Shown piece after piece: positions 1 to 8,929 of a DNA stretch of 64,000 bases. How positions within the stretch are numbered: the first letter of the stretch is position 1; each line of letters begins with the position of its first letter. The position numbers were made by a program, and so were the translations under genes. The notes under the pieces were generated by a model. That model was not told where the DNA came from. It ran no database searches and was given only the letters and a program-made list of their open reading frames with translations. The DNA comes from Spirosoma luteum DSM 19990. Lineage in GTDB: Bacteria > Bacteroidota > Bacteroidia > Cytophagales > Spirosomataceae. The stretch spans positions 558,001 to 622,000 of the forward strand of contig NZ_KB893245.1 in NCBI RefSeq assembly GCF_000374065.1. The letters run 5' to 3'.

Positions 1-167
1 TGTACGATTTTCCTAAAGTAATGATTCAAACCACAGACAAGTATATTCCAAACTGGGCTGCTCCCCTGCTGGACAAAATGGTAGAGAAACTCAACGCGGG
101 CGGTTTGGTTCGTGATGTGGTAGTGCTTAAACCTGAACACGCTAAGGTTCCCCCGAAGGAAGTATAA
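1..167 (+). CDS. C-terminal end of an unidentified protein (partial)
   Basis: An open frame enters from the left edge (first full codon at base 3) and ends with TAA at 165-167, giving 54 residues that start YDFPKVMIQTTDKYIPN and end PKEV. The composition is that of a normal soluble protein: alternating hydrophobic and charged residues, with no membrane segment. I do not recognise the family from this tail. A gap of about 170 bases separates it from the sigma factor start at 340, so it probably belongs to a separate unit. Confidence 0.6.
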   Translation, partial: YDFPKVMIQTTDKYIPNWAAPLLDKMVEKLNAGGLVRDVVVLKPEHAKVPPKEV

Positions 168-339
168 AACTACTTCTGATTCTGCCTCAGGCGGACGAAC
201 GTATAGACAGCCCACAAATTCATTGATCAGTAAATGCATTCTACTTAGTCAATTATACTCACGGTTCGGTAATTTCGCATCCCTAAATCCAAGAACGCTG
301 AAACTGCGTTTATTTGGTATCTACTTACCGTTACCCTGT

Positions 340-900
340 ATGCATAAAGACTACACTGACGAAGAATTGGTTGACTGGTATTTGAAGACCCGTCAAAACA
401 CGTACTTCGAGCAACTCTATGAACGCTACAGTCATAAGGTACACAACAAATGCCTGTCGTTTACCAAAGACAGGATGCAGGCCGACGATCTGACGCAGGA
501 TATATTTTTGCGGCTATTGGGCAAACTCGAAAGCTATAAACAAAACGCCAAGTTTTCCACCTGGCTTTATTCCATTACCTCCAATTACTGTACAGATCGG
601 ATTCGTTCTATCCGTGCCCGTCATCACCCCATACTACTGGACAACTGGGGAAGTATGACCCTGATATCCGACGATAATGAAGTAGACCAGCAAACGGAGT
701 TGAACCGGGTAAAAATTCAGTACGCGCTCACCCGTATGCCGCTTATCGAACAACATCTGCTGCAAAAAAAATACCAGGAAGATACCAGTATACAGGAATT
801 AGCCATTCATTACTCTCTGACGGAAAGTGCCATAAAGATGCGCTTAAAGCGATCACGTGACCGACTGCGTCAGTTCTACGGAGAGATAAGAATACATTGA
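340..900 (+). CDS. RNA polymerase sigma factor, ECF/sigma-70 family
   Basis: A protein of about 186 residues with the two-domain layout of ECF sigma factors. Region 2 lies in the first half: an FEQLYERYS helix, then the core-binding stretch ADDLTQDIFLRLLGKL, then FSTWLYSITSNYCTDRIR, which would melt and read the -10 region. Region 4 lies near the end: LIEQHLLQKKYQEDTSIQELA, then LTESAIKMRLKRSRDRLR, a helix-turn-helix for the -35 region. The frame stays open upstream to a TTG at 223, but that extension is not sigma-like, and the ATG at 340 (MHKDYTDEELVDWY) fits the family start. No anti-sigma gene lies beside it. Its regulon cannot be read from this window. Confidence 0.9.
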   Translation: MHKDYTDEELVDWYLKTRQNTYFEQLYERYSHKVHNKCLSFTKDRMQADDLTQDIFLRLLGKLESYKQNAKFSTWLYSITSNYCTDRIRSIRARHHPILLDNWGSMTLISDDNEVDQQTELNRVKIQYALTRMPLIEQHLLQKKYQEDTSIQELAIHYSLTESAIKMRLKRSRDRLRQFYGEIRIH

Positions 901-1146
901 GCATTTTATTCCATAAGGCACTATAGAACAGTAGATTAACTGAAAGGCCGAGTTCTTGTATCGATTAGTTAAGTTCATCTGCAAACGCTGGCTGTCAGGA
1001 TGGTTCATAACCTGCATTCATTCAAAAAGAAGCAGGACGTTCCGAAAGCCACTACCCCTTCAGGCGGTTTTGATTTTACCCAAAAGAGTATATTCTTTGC
1101 CTGATTACGCGGTTTCAAAATTCCCTAACCCACAAATCAATTGTTT

Positions 1147-1479
1147 ATGCTAAGTGAATTCAAACTGTTCATTGCCCAGGGAAACGTCCTTGACCTGGCT
1201 GTGGGTGTCATTATTGGTGCTGCTTTTAGCAAAATTACAACCTCACTGGTAGAAGATATTCTTAACCCGATTATTGGGTTGGCATTGGGTGGTATTGATT
1301 TGAGTCAGTTGAAAATTGTACTGAGAGAAGCCGTTGGAACCGTTCCTGAAGTAGCCATACGGTATGGTAATTTCCTGAATACGCTAATCCAGTTTTTAAT
1401 CATTGCCTGGGTTGTTTTCCTGATTGTAAAAGGGGCTAATCATATGCGGTTATCTAGGTCGCTGGCTCCGAAAGAATAG
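1147..1479 (+). CDS. mscL: Large-conductance mechanosensitive channel MscL
   Basis: MscL is an inner-membrane pentameric pore that opens under high membrane tension and releases solutes during osmotic downshock. The N-terminal amphipathic helix and first membrane helix are clear (FKLFIAQGNVLDLAVGVIIG, then AAFSKITTSLVEDILNPIIG). TM2 is at about residues 76-98 (NTLIQFLIIAWVVFLIV). The protein has only about 110 residues. It ends soon after TM2 (RLSRSLAPKE), so the C-terminal cytoplasmic helix bundle of longer homologues such as E. coli MscL (136 aa) is nearly absent. I chose ATG 1147 because the in-frame TTG at 1141 adds only two residues. A terminator follows at 1508. Confidence 0.95.
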   Translation: MLSEFKLFIAQGNVLDLAVGVIIGAAFSKITTSLVEDILNPIIGLALGGIDLSQLKIVLREAVGTVPEVAIRYGNFLNTLIQFLIIAWVVFLIVKGANHMRLSRSLAPKE

Positions 1480-1507
1480 ATGATTCAAAATAAATTTTTG
1501 GTGGAAA

Positions 1508-1537
1508 AGCCCCGACTGATAGCCGGGGCTTTTTATT
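1508..1537 (+). terminator. Rho-independent terminator after mscL
   Basis: A perfect 7-bp stem (AGCCCCG at 1508-1514 pairing with CGGGGCT at 1524-1530) with a 9-nt loop is followed directly by TTTTATTT. It separates mscL from the division cluster that starts at 1571. Confidence 0.8.
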
Positions 1538-1570
1538 TATGCGTTATTTTGCCATTGGTATAGATTTGCT

Positions 1571-2923
1571 ATGGTAGTGCAGAAAATAGTTGTTCTTGGC
1601 GGGGGCGAAAGTGGTGTCGGTGCTGCTTTGCTGGCACAGGCAAAAGGGTTTGACGTTTTCCTGTCCGACAAAGGAGCGCTGGCCGACAGTTACCGATTGA
1701 CGTTACAGGACGCTGGTATTCCCTTCGAAGAGGGACAACATACGGAGGAGCGTATTCTGGCTGCCAGCGAAGTAATAAAAAGCCCCGGTATTCCGGCAAC
1801 AGTGCCATTGGTACAAAAACTCCGGGCGCAGGGAATTTCCGTTATCTCCGAAATTGAGTTTGCCGCCCGCTATACCAATGCCCGATTGATTGGTATTACG
1901 GGCAGCAATGGCAAAACTACCACCACCCTGCTGATTTATCACCTGCTGAAAACGGCCGGACTGAATGTTGGGCTGGCAGGAAACATTGGGGATAGCTTTG
2001 CCGAACAGGTGATAACCGATACGTTCGACTATTTCGTGCTGGAGCTGAGTAGTTTTCAATTGGATGATATGTACCATACGCATCTGGACGTGATGGTACT
2101 GCTCAACATTACGCCCGACCATCTAGACCGGTACAACTACGACTTTGACCAGTACGTAGCATCTAAATTCAGGATTTTACAGAACGCTCTGCCCGAAGAC
2201 GATTTCATTTATTTCGCCGAAAGTCAGCCCATTATGACTGAACTGGCCCGGCATACGCCCGCCGTTCAGGCCCTGCCCATCTCGCTAGCGAAAACCGTTT
2301 CGCCCGGTGGTCAGTTGATAGATGGTCAGTTGACAGCAACAAACGGGGAGCAGTCATTTACCCTTGCACAGGCCGAAACACCCCTGCGGGGCCCGCACAA
2401 CGCCATCAATATGCTGGCGGCTATACTGGCCGCACAATCGCTTGGCGTATCAAGGGAAACTATTGAAACCGGCCTGAAAACTTTTCAGAATGCGGCCCAC
2501 CGGCTAGAGCCAGCTGGAATCATCAACGGGGTTCAATTCATCAATGACTCGAAAGCAACGAATGTCGACTCGGTATTTTACGCCCTGTCCAGTATGGATG
2601 CACCCGTGATATGGATTGCCGGTGGTCTGGACAAAGGCAATGACTATAGCCAACTCGACGAATTGGTTGGTCAAAAAGTAAAAGCACTTATCTGTCTGGG
2701 TGTAGATAATCATAAATTAGTGGAGTATTTCGGTAACACCCTCTCGTCCATCCACGAAACCCGGCAGGTTGAGGATGCCGTAGCACAGGGGCTTGCCTGG
2801 GCACAGCCGGGCGATGTGGTCCTGCTGTCACCCGCCTGCGCCAGTTTTGATTTGTTCAAAAATTACGAAGACCGGGGTAATCAGTTCAAAGCCGCGGTAA
2901 GAAACTTACTGATGAATGCCTGA
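1571..2923 (+). CDS. murD: UDP-N-acetylmuramoyl-L-alanine--D-glutamate ligase MurD
   Basis: MurD is the cytoplasmic Mur ligase that uses ATP to add D-glutamate to UDP-MurNAc-L-Ala in peptidoglycan precursor synthesis. At 450 residues it is a normal length. The N-terminal Rossmann-like domain begins VVLGGGESGVGAALLAQAKG. The central ATPase P-loop is ITGSNGKTTTTLLIYHLL at about residue 112, and the Mur-ligase motif ITPDHLDRY lies near residue 180. INDSKATN and the C-terminal LLSPACASFDLFKNYEDRG, which marks the D-Glu-adding enzyme, are also present. It is the first gene of the murD-ftsW-murG-murC-ftsQ-ftsA-ftsZ run, and ftsW follows after 32 bases. Confidence 0.98.
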   Translation: MVVQKIVVLGGGESGVGAALLAQAKGFDVFLSDKGALADSYRLTLQDAGIPFEEGQHTEERILAASEVIKSPGIPATVPLVQKLRAQGISVISEIEFAARYTNARLIGITGSNGKTTTTLLIYHLLKTAGLNVGLAGNIGDSFAEQVITDTFDYFVLELSSFQLDDMYHTHLDVMVLLNITPDHLDRYNYDFDQYVASKFRILQNALPEDDFIYFAESQPIMTELARHTPAVQALPISLAKTVSPGGQLIDGQLTATNGEQSFTLAQAETPLRGPHNAINMLAAILAAQSLGVSRETIETGLKTFQNAAHRLEPAGIINGVQFINDSKATNVDSVFYALSSMDAPVIWIAGGLDKGNDYSQLDELVGQKVKALICLGVDNHKLVEYFGNTLSSIHETRQVEDAVAQGLAWAQPGDVVLLSPACASFDLFKNYEDRGNQFKAAVRNLLMNA

Positions 2924-2955
2924 TAACGCATTCATCATTCATCATTCAAAAAAAC

Positions 2956-4077
2956 ATGGCACTAAGTGAATGGATTCGTACGCATCTGAAAGGTGACCGC
3001 CAAATCTGGTGGATTGTTCTTTATCTGTCTATCATGAGTATTCTGGTTGTATATAGCGCAACGGGTACCAAGGCATTTAGAGAACTGGATGGCAACACCG
3101 AAGCATTCCTGCTCAAACATGGGCTGCTGTTGCTGATTGGTGTTGCCTGCACGTATTTTGCTCACAAAATCAACTACGTTCACTACGCCCAACTCTCTAA
3201 ATTCGGTCTCTGGCTGTCTATTCCTCTATTGCTGTGGGCTTACTGGAAGGGAGAAACGCTGAATGATGCATCCCGCTGGGTTACTATTCCCATTATCAAT
3301 CAAACGTTTCAGCCGTCCGATTTGGCCAAGCTGGCCCTTATTTCCAATCTGGCCGCTATGCTGGCTAAGCGGCAGCGGTTCATGGATAACCCGGCGGTAC
3401 TGTTCAATCTTATTTTGTGGATTGCCATTATCTGCTCCCTCATTATTCTTTCGAACACATCAACTGCCTTACTGCTGGCGGCCACGTGTTTTTTACTGAT
3501 GTACATTGGGCGGGTACCCGTTCGCTACCTGGGCTACATGATTGTTGCCTGTCTGCTGTTCGGCGGTATTGCGCTGGCGTATGGGCAGCGGCTGGGTACG
3601 GCCGTTAGCCGGGTCAGTATGTTTACCCGGTCGGATACGATTCCGTTTCAGGTCGAGCAGTCCTATATCGCATTGGCCAACGGAGGTATTACCGGACAGG
3701 GGCCGGGCAACAGTCACCAGCGTAATACGCTGCCCAACCCATTTTCCGATTTCATCTATGCCATCATTGTCGAAGAATACGGCCTGATACTGGGTGGTAT
3801 ACCCGTGGTATTGGCTTACCTCTGGTTTTTGTGGCGAGGGTTAAAAACACTCCAGAAAGCAACCCGACCGTTTGGCGGGTTATTATCGGCGGGGCTAACG
3901 TTCAGCATTGTATTTCAGGCCTTTGCCAGTATCTGCGTAGCGGTCGGTCTGGCTCCCGTAACGGGGCAACCATTGCCACTGCTAAGTATGGGGGGCACAT
4001 CGCTTATATTCACCGGTCTGGCAATTGGTATTATCCTGAGCGTTAGCCGGGATGAAGCCGACGAGAGTAAAATATAA
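2956..4077 (+). CDS. ftsW: Septal peptidoglycan polymerase FtsW (SEDS family)
   Basis: A polytopic membrane protein of 373 residues with about ten hydrophobic segments, in the SEDS glycosyltransferase family that polymerises lipid II at the division septum with a partner class B PBP. Characteristic SEDS stretches are visible: QPSDLAKLALI in the first half, QVEQSYIALANGGITGQGPG, NPFSDFIYAIIVEEYG (the loop with the acidic pair) and PVTGQPLPLLSMGGTSLI near the end. It lies between murD and murG, which favours FtsW over RodA. murG begins 5 bases after the stop codon, so the two are likely translated from one message. Confidence 0.95.
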   Translation: MALSEWIRTHLKGDRQIWWIVLYLSIMSILVVYSATGTKAFRELDGNTEAFLLKHGLLLLIGVACTYFAHKINYVHYAQLSKFGLWLSIPLLLWAYWKGETLNDASRWVTIPIINQTFQPSDLAKLALISNLAAMLAKRQRFMDNPAVLFNLILWIAIICSLIILSNTSTALLLAATCFLLMYIGRVPVRYLGYMIVACLLFGGIALAYGQRLGTAVSRVSMFTRSDTIPFQVEQSYIALANGGITGQGPGNSHQRNTLPNPFSDFIYAIIVEEYGLILGGIPVVLAYLWFLWRGLKTLQKATRPFGGLLSAGLTFSIVFQAFASICVAVGLAPVTGQPLPLLSMGGTSLIFTGLAIGIILSVSRDEADESKI

Positions 4078-4082
4078 ACGAT

Positions 4083-5180
4083 ATGAAAGTTATCATTAGC
4101 GGGGGTGGAACCGGTGGCCATATTTATCCGGCTATTGCCATTGCCAATGAACTGAAAGCCATTGACCCTACCACAGAAATCCTGTTTGTTGGGGCCGAGG
4201 GTAAAATGGAGATGGAAAAGGTGCCCCGTGCCGGTTATACTATTGTGGGCTTACCGGTGGTGGGTATAAGGCGCGAACTAACGCTGGCAAATCTCGGCTT
4301 TCCCATAAAGCTGGGCCGGAGCTTGCTACGTGCCCGGCAAATTGTCCGCGACTTTCAACCCGATGCCGCCGTGGGGGTTGGCGGATACGCCAGTGGTCCC
4401 GTTCTGCTGGCAGCATCGCTGAAAGGAATCCCCACGCTGATTCAGGAACAGAATTCGTATGCCGGGTTAACTAACAAGGTGCTGGCCCGCTGGGCAAAAC
4501 GCATCTGTGTTGCCTATCCGGGCATGGAAGCATTCTTCCCCGCTAACAAAATAAAACTAACCGGTAATCCCGTTCGAAGTGATATCCAGTCTGCTGACAG
4601 GCAGGTTGAAGCGGGCCGGGTATTGTTTACCCTTGAGACCAATCGTCCTACGCTGCTGATTATCGGCGGTAGTCAGGGAGCACGAACGATTAACGAGAGT
4701 ATAGAGGCTGGGCTATCCCGCTTTATTGAGGCAGGCGTTCAGGTAATCTGGCAAACGGGTACGGCGTTTATTGAGCGGGCGCGGGTGGCCGTTTCTATGT
4801 TAGGTTCGCCCCTGATTAAACCCTATGATTTTATTTACGATATGGACAAAGCCTACGCCGTTGCTGATGCTGTCGTATCGCGGGCGGGTGCCCTATCGGT
4901 GTCCGAACTGTGTCTGGTAGGCCGGGCAGCTATTCTGGTGCCTTTCCCGGATGCGTCCGAAGACCATCAAACCAAAAATGCGATGAGCCTGGTCGATCAC
5001 AACGCTGCTTTGCTCGTTAGCGACCAGAAAGCACGAACCGAACTCATAACAACCGCATTGGCCCTACTCAACAATCCTGCTCAGCAGCAGAAGTTAAGCA
5101 CCCGGATTAAAACATTGGCAAAACCCAATGCCGCCCGCGACATTGCCGAAGAAGTAATAAAACTAACTAAACGCACGTAA
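4083..5180 (+). CDS. murG: MurG N-acetylglucosaminyltransferase
   Basis: MurG adds GlcNAc from UDP-GlcNAc to lipid I, making lipid II on the inner face of the cytoplasmic membrane. The 365-residue protein has the GT-B layout. The N-terminal glycine loop is ISGGGTGGHIYPAIAIANEL, followed by the GVGGYASGPVLLAA and LIQEQNSYAGLTNK motifs. The C-terminal donor-binding domain has LIIGGSQGARTINES, then VVSRAGALSVSEL and the PFPDASEDHQTKNA segment. It starts 5 bases after the ftsW stop. A gap of about 80 bases separates it from murC. Confidence 0.98.
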   Translation: MKVIISGGGTGGHIYPAIAIANELKAIDPTTEILFVGAEGKMEMEKVPRAGYTIVGLPVVGIRRELTLANLGFPIKLGRSLLRARQIVRDFQPDAAVGVGGYASGPVLLAASLKGIPTLIQEQNSYAGLTNKVLARWAKRICVAYPGMEAFFPANKIKLTGNPVRSDIQSADRQVEAGRVLFTLETNRPTLLIIGGSQGARTINESIEAGLSRFIEAGVQVIWQTGTAFIERARVAVSMLGSPLIKPYDFIYDMDKAYAVADAVVSRAGALSVSELCLVGRAAILVPFPDASEDHQTKNAMSLVDHNAALLVSDQKARTELITTALALLNNPAQQQKLSTRIKTLAKPNAARDIAEEVIKLTKRT

Positions 5181-5262
5181 TTGTCACATTAAACCGGTGG
5201 TTGTTGCTCATTCCTTAATGACCATCTACTGATGACAGAATGACAATCTGCTACACTATAGA

Positions 5263-6648
5263 ATGACGCTTTCTACGTTCAAATACATTTATTTTCTGGG
5301 TATCGGTGGTATCGGTATGAGTGCCCTGGCCCGCTGGTTTGGGGTTAATGGCTACACCGTGGCGGGGTATGATAAGACGCCAACGGCCCTGACGGACGCG
5401 CTACAGGCCGAAGGTATGGTTGTCCATTTTGCGGACGCTGTTGACCTGATACCAGCCGCATTCCGGGAAAATCCTGCCGAAACGCTGGTGATTTACACAC
5501 CCGCTGTGCCGAAAAACCATACCGAATACATTTATTTTACGGAGAATGACTTCACGCTCCAGAAACGGTCGCAGGTGCTGGGTTTACTGGCGGGGCAGAT
5601 GACCACTATTGGTGTGGCGGGCACACATGGCAAAACCACCACGTCGTCGATGGTGGCGCATATCCTGCGCGATTCGGGAGTGAACTGCGCGGCTTTTCTA
5701 GGGGGTATTACCAATAATTACGGTACCAATTTTTTACTAAACGAACCCGCCGATGACCTGAAATCGGTGGTTTGTGTGGTTGAAGCAGACGAGTTTGACC
5801 GCTCGTTTCTGACACTGTTTCCTAAATATGCCATTGTCACCTCAACCGATGCCGACCACCTGGATATTTACGGCGCGCACGATGCGGTGCTGGAATCGTT
5901 CGGGAAGTTCGTTAGCCAGATTGACGATGACGGGGTTCTTTTTATGAAAGAGGGCTTGTCTCTAACCGACAAAACAAAAGCGGAGGTGCGGCCCTATTCA
6001 CTCCCGTCGGGACAGTATCACTGCCAGAATCTTCGGATTGAACAGGCTACTTTTGTGTTTGATCTTGTTCATCCACAGGGTGTAATTACCGATATTGCCA
6101 TGTTGATTCCCGGCTTCCATAACGTAGAAAATGCCGTGGCGGCCGGGGCTGTGGCTCTGGAAGTGGGGGTCTCGCCCGATGCAATCCGGTCGGCACTGAA
6201 CACTTATCGGGGCGTTCGTCGTCGGTTTGAATATGTTCTCAAAACCGACGGAGCTGTATTGATTGACGACTATGCCCATCATCCGGCCGAAGTACAGGCG
6301 TTTCTATCATCGGTGAAAGCTTTGTATCCTGATCGGGAGTTAACGGCTATTTTTCAGCCCCACTTGTTTACCCGCACCCGCGATTTTGCCGACGGTTTTG
6401 CCGAAAGTCTGTCGTTGGCTGATTCTGTTATCCTACTGGATATTTATCCCGCCCGCGAATTGCCGATAGAAGGAGTCAGCTCCGACTTAATTTTTCGGGG
6501 CATACAATCGAAAAGCAAACAAAAATGCACCAAAGCTGAACTGCCCGGCGTTGTGCGAGAAATGAAGCCTTCTCTGCTGGTTACCATTGGTGCGGGAGAC
6601 ATTGACCAGATGGTGCCTATACTAAAATCAATATTAACCGACCAATAG
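5263..6648 (+). CDS. murC: UDP-N-acetylmuramate--L-alanine ligase MurC
   Basis: MurC is the first Mur ligase and adds L-alanine to UDP-MurNAc. The protein has 461 residues. The N-terminal UDP-binding loop is YFLGIGGIGMSALARWF. The ATPase P-loop is VAGTHGKTTTSSMVAHIL at about residue 120, where His replaces the usual Ser/Asn as is typical of MurC. Further motifs are VVEADEFDRSFL, STDADHLDIYG, FHNVENAVAA and IDDYAHHPAEV, with FQPHLFTRTRDF in the C-terminal domain. It keeps the standard order murG-murC-ftsQ. No murB or ddl gene sits beside it. Confidence 0.98.
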   Translation: MTLSTFKYIYFLGIGGIGMSALARWFGVNGYTVAGYDKTPTALTDALQAEGMVVHFADAVDLIPAAFRENPAETLVIYTPAVPKNHTEYIYFTENDFTLQKRSQVLGLLAGQMTTIGVAGTHGKTTTSSMVAHILRDSGVNCAAFLGGITNNYGTNFLLNEPADDLKSVVCVVEADEFDRSFLTLFPKYAIVTSTDADHLDIYGAHDAVLESFGKFVSQIDDDGVLFMKEGLSLTDKTKAEVRPYSLPSGQYHCQNLRIEQATFVFDLVHPQGVITDIAMLIPGFHNVENAVAAGAVALEVGVSPDAIRSALNTYRGVRRRFEYVLKTDGAVLIDDYAHHPAEVQAFLSSVKALYPDRELTAIFQPHLFTRTRDFADGFAESLSLADSVILLDIYPARELPIEGVSSDLIFRGIQSKSKQKCTKAELPGVVREMKPSLLVTIGAGDIDQMVPILKSILTDQ

Positions 6649-6685
6649 ATAAAAAAATCTTACAAACAATCCATCTTATTTACAG

Positions 6686-7459
6686 ATGTTTTCTACCTTT
6701 AAATCATCCAAAAAGTGGTTGTTCACCCTCGGAGGGCTTTTGGGGCTGTTCGGTCTTATCGCTTTTACCGAGATACGGCACGGACAGAAGCACGTTCGGA
6801 AGGTAGTTATACAGATCGATCAGATGGACGGAAACCGTTTTTTGACCCGACGTGATGTAATGGGCTACCTCACAAATGAAGGTGCAGACCCCATTATTGG
6901 TAAGGATTATGCCAGTGTCAACCTAAAACGGTTGGAAAAAAGGTTGCAACAACACGGATTGGTTAAAAATTGCCAGATTTCGCGTGATCTGCCGGGAGAT
7001 TTGCTCGTCGTTATTGAGCAACCTCATCCACTGGCCCGATTACTGGTTTCTGGAGAGGGTGTTCGGATATTGTCGGGGCAGTACGTAAGTGAGGAAGGGC
7101 GATTTTTTCCAATCTCAATGAATTACTCGGCCCGTGTGCCCATACTGACGGGTCGTTATTTTGAACAGAATCGGTCGTTAACGAGTGAACGGAATCGGCC
7201 TTTGCTGGAACTATTGAAACGAATAAACGATGACCCGTTCTGGCGGGCACAGATCGCAGAACTATCTGTGGATAAAGAAGGGATGGTAACAATGCAGCCT
7301 CAACTGGGTAATCATCAAATTGAGTTTGGATTGCCTACTGAACTGGATGCGAAATTTAGAAAGTTAAAACTAGTCTATACTGATATTTTACCCGCTAAAA
7401 CATGGGATCGTTATAGTAGGATAAACGTTCAGTATCGGAACCAAATAATTTGCGAATAA
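6686..7459 (+). CDS. ftsQ: Cell division protein FtsQ/DivIB
   Basis: A 257-residue bitopic membrane protein: a short cytoplasmic N-terminus, one membrane helix at about residues 12-28 (LFTLGGLLGLFGLIAF), and a periplasmic part. The periplasmic part begins with a POTRA-like stretch (residues ~38-110: VVIQIDQMDGNRFLTRRDV ... CQISRDLPGDLLVVIEQPHP). FtsQ belongs to the divisome subcomplex that links the Z ring to septal wall synthesis. Sequence conservation is low in this family, so the call rests on topology, the POTRA-like pattern and the position between murC and ftsA. ftsA starts 8 bases after its stop. Confidence 0.92.
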   Translation: MFSTFKSSKKWLFTLGGLLGLFGLIAFTEIRHGQKHVRKVVIQIDQMDGNRFLTRRDVMGYLTNEGADPIIGKDYASVNLKRLEKRLQQHGLVKNCQISRDLPGDLLVVIEQPHPLARLLVSGEGVRILSGQYVSEEGRFFPISMNYSARVPILTGRYFEQNRSLTSERNRPLLELLKRINDDPFWRAQIAELSVDKEGMVTMQPQLGNHQIEFGLPTELDAKFRKLKLVYTDILPAKTWDRYSRINVQYRNQIICE

Positions 7460-7467
7460 CAACGGGC

Positions 7468-8859
7468 ATGGACGATAAGATTGTAGTAGGCCTGGATATT
7501 GGGAGTACAAAAATATGCGCGGTGGCCGGGCGTGTAATCAGAAATAACAAAGAGCAGGAAACGCTCGAAGTACTGGGTGTGGGCGAAACGACCCTAACCG
7601 ATGGGGTAGCCAAAGGATCGGTCGTTAACGTCAACAACACCGTTAATGCCATTCGGAAGGCAGTTGCAGAAGCGTCAAACCAGTCGAATCTGGATATTTA
7701 CGAAGTGAACGTGAGTTTTAGTGGTTCGCACGTAACCTCCGTCAAAGCGAGTGGGAGTATTACCCGCTCCTCCTTTGGCGATGAGGTGCAAACGGACGAC
7801 ATCGATCATCTGCTCAACGATATGTACCGGACCTCGGTCCCGGCCGACAAGGAAATTATCCATGTGCTTCCCATGGATTTTGTGGTGGATACAGAAACCA
7901 ATATTCAGCAACCCGTTGGGCGCAATGGGGTGAAGCTTGGGGCCGATTTTCAGCTCATTACGGCGCAGACAACCGCCGTTCGGAACACCCGGAAATGTAT
8001 TTCGCGCAACAACCTATTGCAGGATACCATGATGCTGTCTGCTTTGGCATCGGGTCTGGCCGTGTTAACAGATGAGGAGAAATACGCCGGTGTAGCCATT
8101 GTCGATATTGGCGGTGGTACGACCGAAATGGCTATTTACTACCGAAACGTGCTGCGCCATATTGCCGTTTTGCCCTGGGCGGGTAACAGCCTGACATCGG
8201 ATATTCAGGCAGGTTGTAAAATTCTGCCCAACCAGGCAGAGTTGCTCAAGAAGAAATTCGGTAATGCCAATCCAAATGAATTTAATCTAAACGAAGTCGT
8301 CGCCGTACCCGGTCTGATTAATCGCAAACCGAAAGACGTGCTGCTGAAAAATGTAGCGGTTATTATTGAAGACCGGCTGCGCGAAATTGCTGCCCTGGTG
8401 CAGGCTGAAATTGTTCGGTCAGGCTACGAAGGTAAACTGCTGGGAGGCATTGTATTGACGGGCGGCTCAGCACTGATTCCGGGCGTAGAAGCCATTTTTA
8501 CCCGCGTAACCGGAATTGAAGAAGTTCGGGTTGGGTATCCTGAAAATCTCGAACCTAATGGCCGCGCCGACCTTGTTGGTGATCCTACCTATGCTACGGC
8601 CGTTGGCCTGGTGTGGGCTGGCTATAAAACTATCGACAACCGGATTTCGTTTATCAGTGACCCAAACCGGTCTAACAAAGAAGAGGAACTGGTTGCCTCG
8701 CCCAATGTCGTTCGGTCTGGCCCCGCGCCATCCAGTCGGCCCGTTGCTCCCGCTCCTGCGCCGGCACCACCGGTTGAGGAACCAAAGAAAAACTGGTACG
8801 ATAAACTGAAAGAAATGTTCCAACCCATAAAAGGTGATGAAACGGGTTATTATCCGTAA
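7468..8859 (+). CDS. ftsA: Cell division protein FtsA
   Basis: FtsA is an actin-fold ATPase that anchors FtsZ filaments to the membrane. The protein has 463 residues counted from ATG 7468. An in-frame TTG at 7450 would overlap ftsQ and is less likely. Phosphate-1 motif: VVGLDIGSTKICAVAG. Phosphate-2: VAIVDIGGGTTEMAIY. Adenosine motif: GGIVLTGGSALIPGV. A proline/alanine-rich linker (residues ~415-440) leads to a C-terminal amphipathic stretch, KKNWYDKLKEMF, which probably is the membrane-targeting helix. ftsZ follows after 70 bases. Confidence 0.97.
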   Translation: MDDKIVVGLDIGSTKICAVAGRVIRNNKEQETLEVLGVGETTLTDGVAKGSVVNVNNTVNAIRKAVAEASNQSNLDIYEVNVSFSGSHVTSVKASGSITRSSFGDEVQTDDIDHLLNDMYRTSVPADKEIIHVLPMDFVVDTETNIQQPVGRNGVKLGADFQLITAQTTAVRNTRKCISRNNLLQDTMMLSALASGLAVLTDEEKYAGVAIVDIGGGTTEMAIYYRNVLRHIAVLPWAGNSLTSDIQAGCKILPNQAELLKKKFGNANPNEFNLNEVVAVPGLINRKPKDVLLKNVAVIIEDRLREIAALVQAEIVRSGYEGKLLGGIVLTGGSALIPGVEAIFTRVTGIEEVRVGYPENLEPNGRADLVGDPTYATAVGLVWAGYKTIDNRISFISDPNRSNKEEELVASPNVVRSGPAPSSRPVAPAPAPAPPVEEPKKNWYDKLKEMFQPIKGDETGYYP

Positions 8860-8929
8860 TATTTCGACTGTATACCGTTGATATGGGCACTGCTCATTCG
8901 TAAACTAACAGACATCACAAACCCACACG

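Noticed and set aside
223..339. N-terminal extension of the sigma factor to TTG 223
   Set aside because: The extra 39 residues do not look like a sigma factor, and ATG 340 gives the normal family start.
956..1153. A 65-codon plus-strand frame between the sigma factor and mscL
   Set aside because: TTG start, overlaps mscL, no domain or signal feature and an implausible composition.
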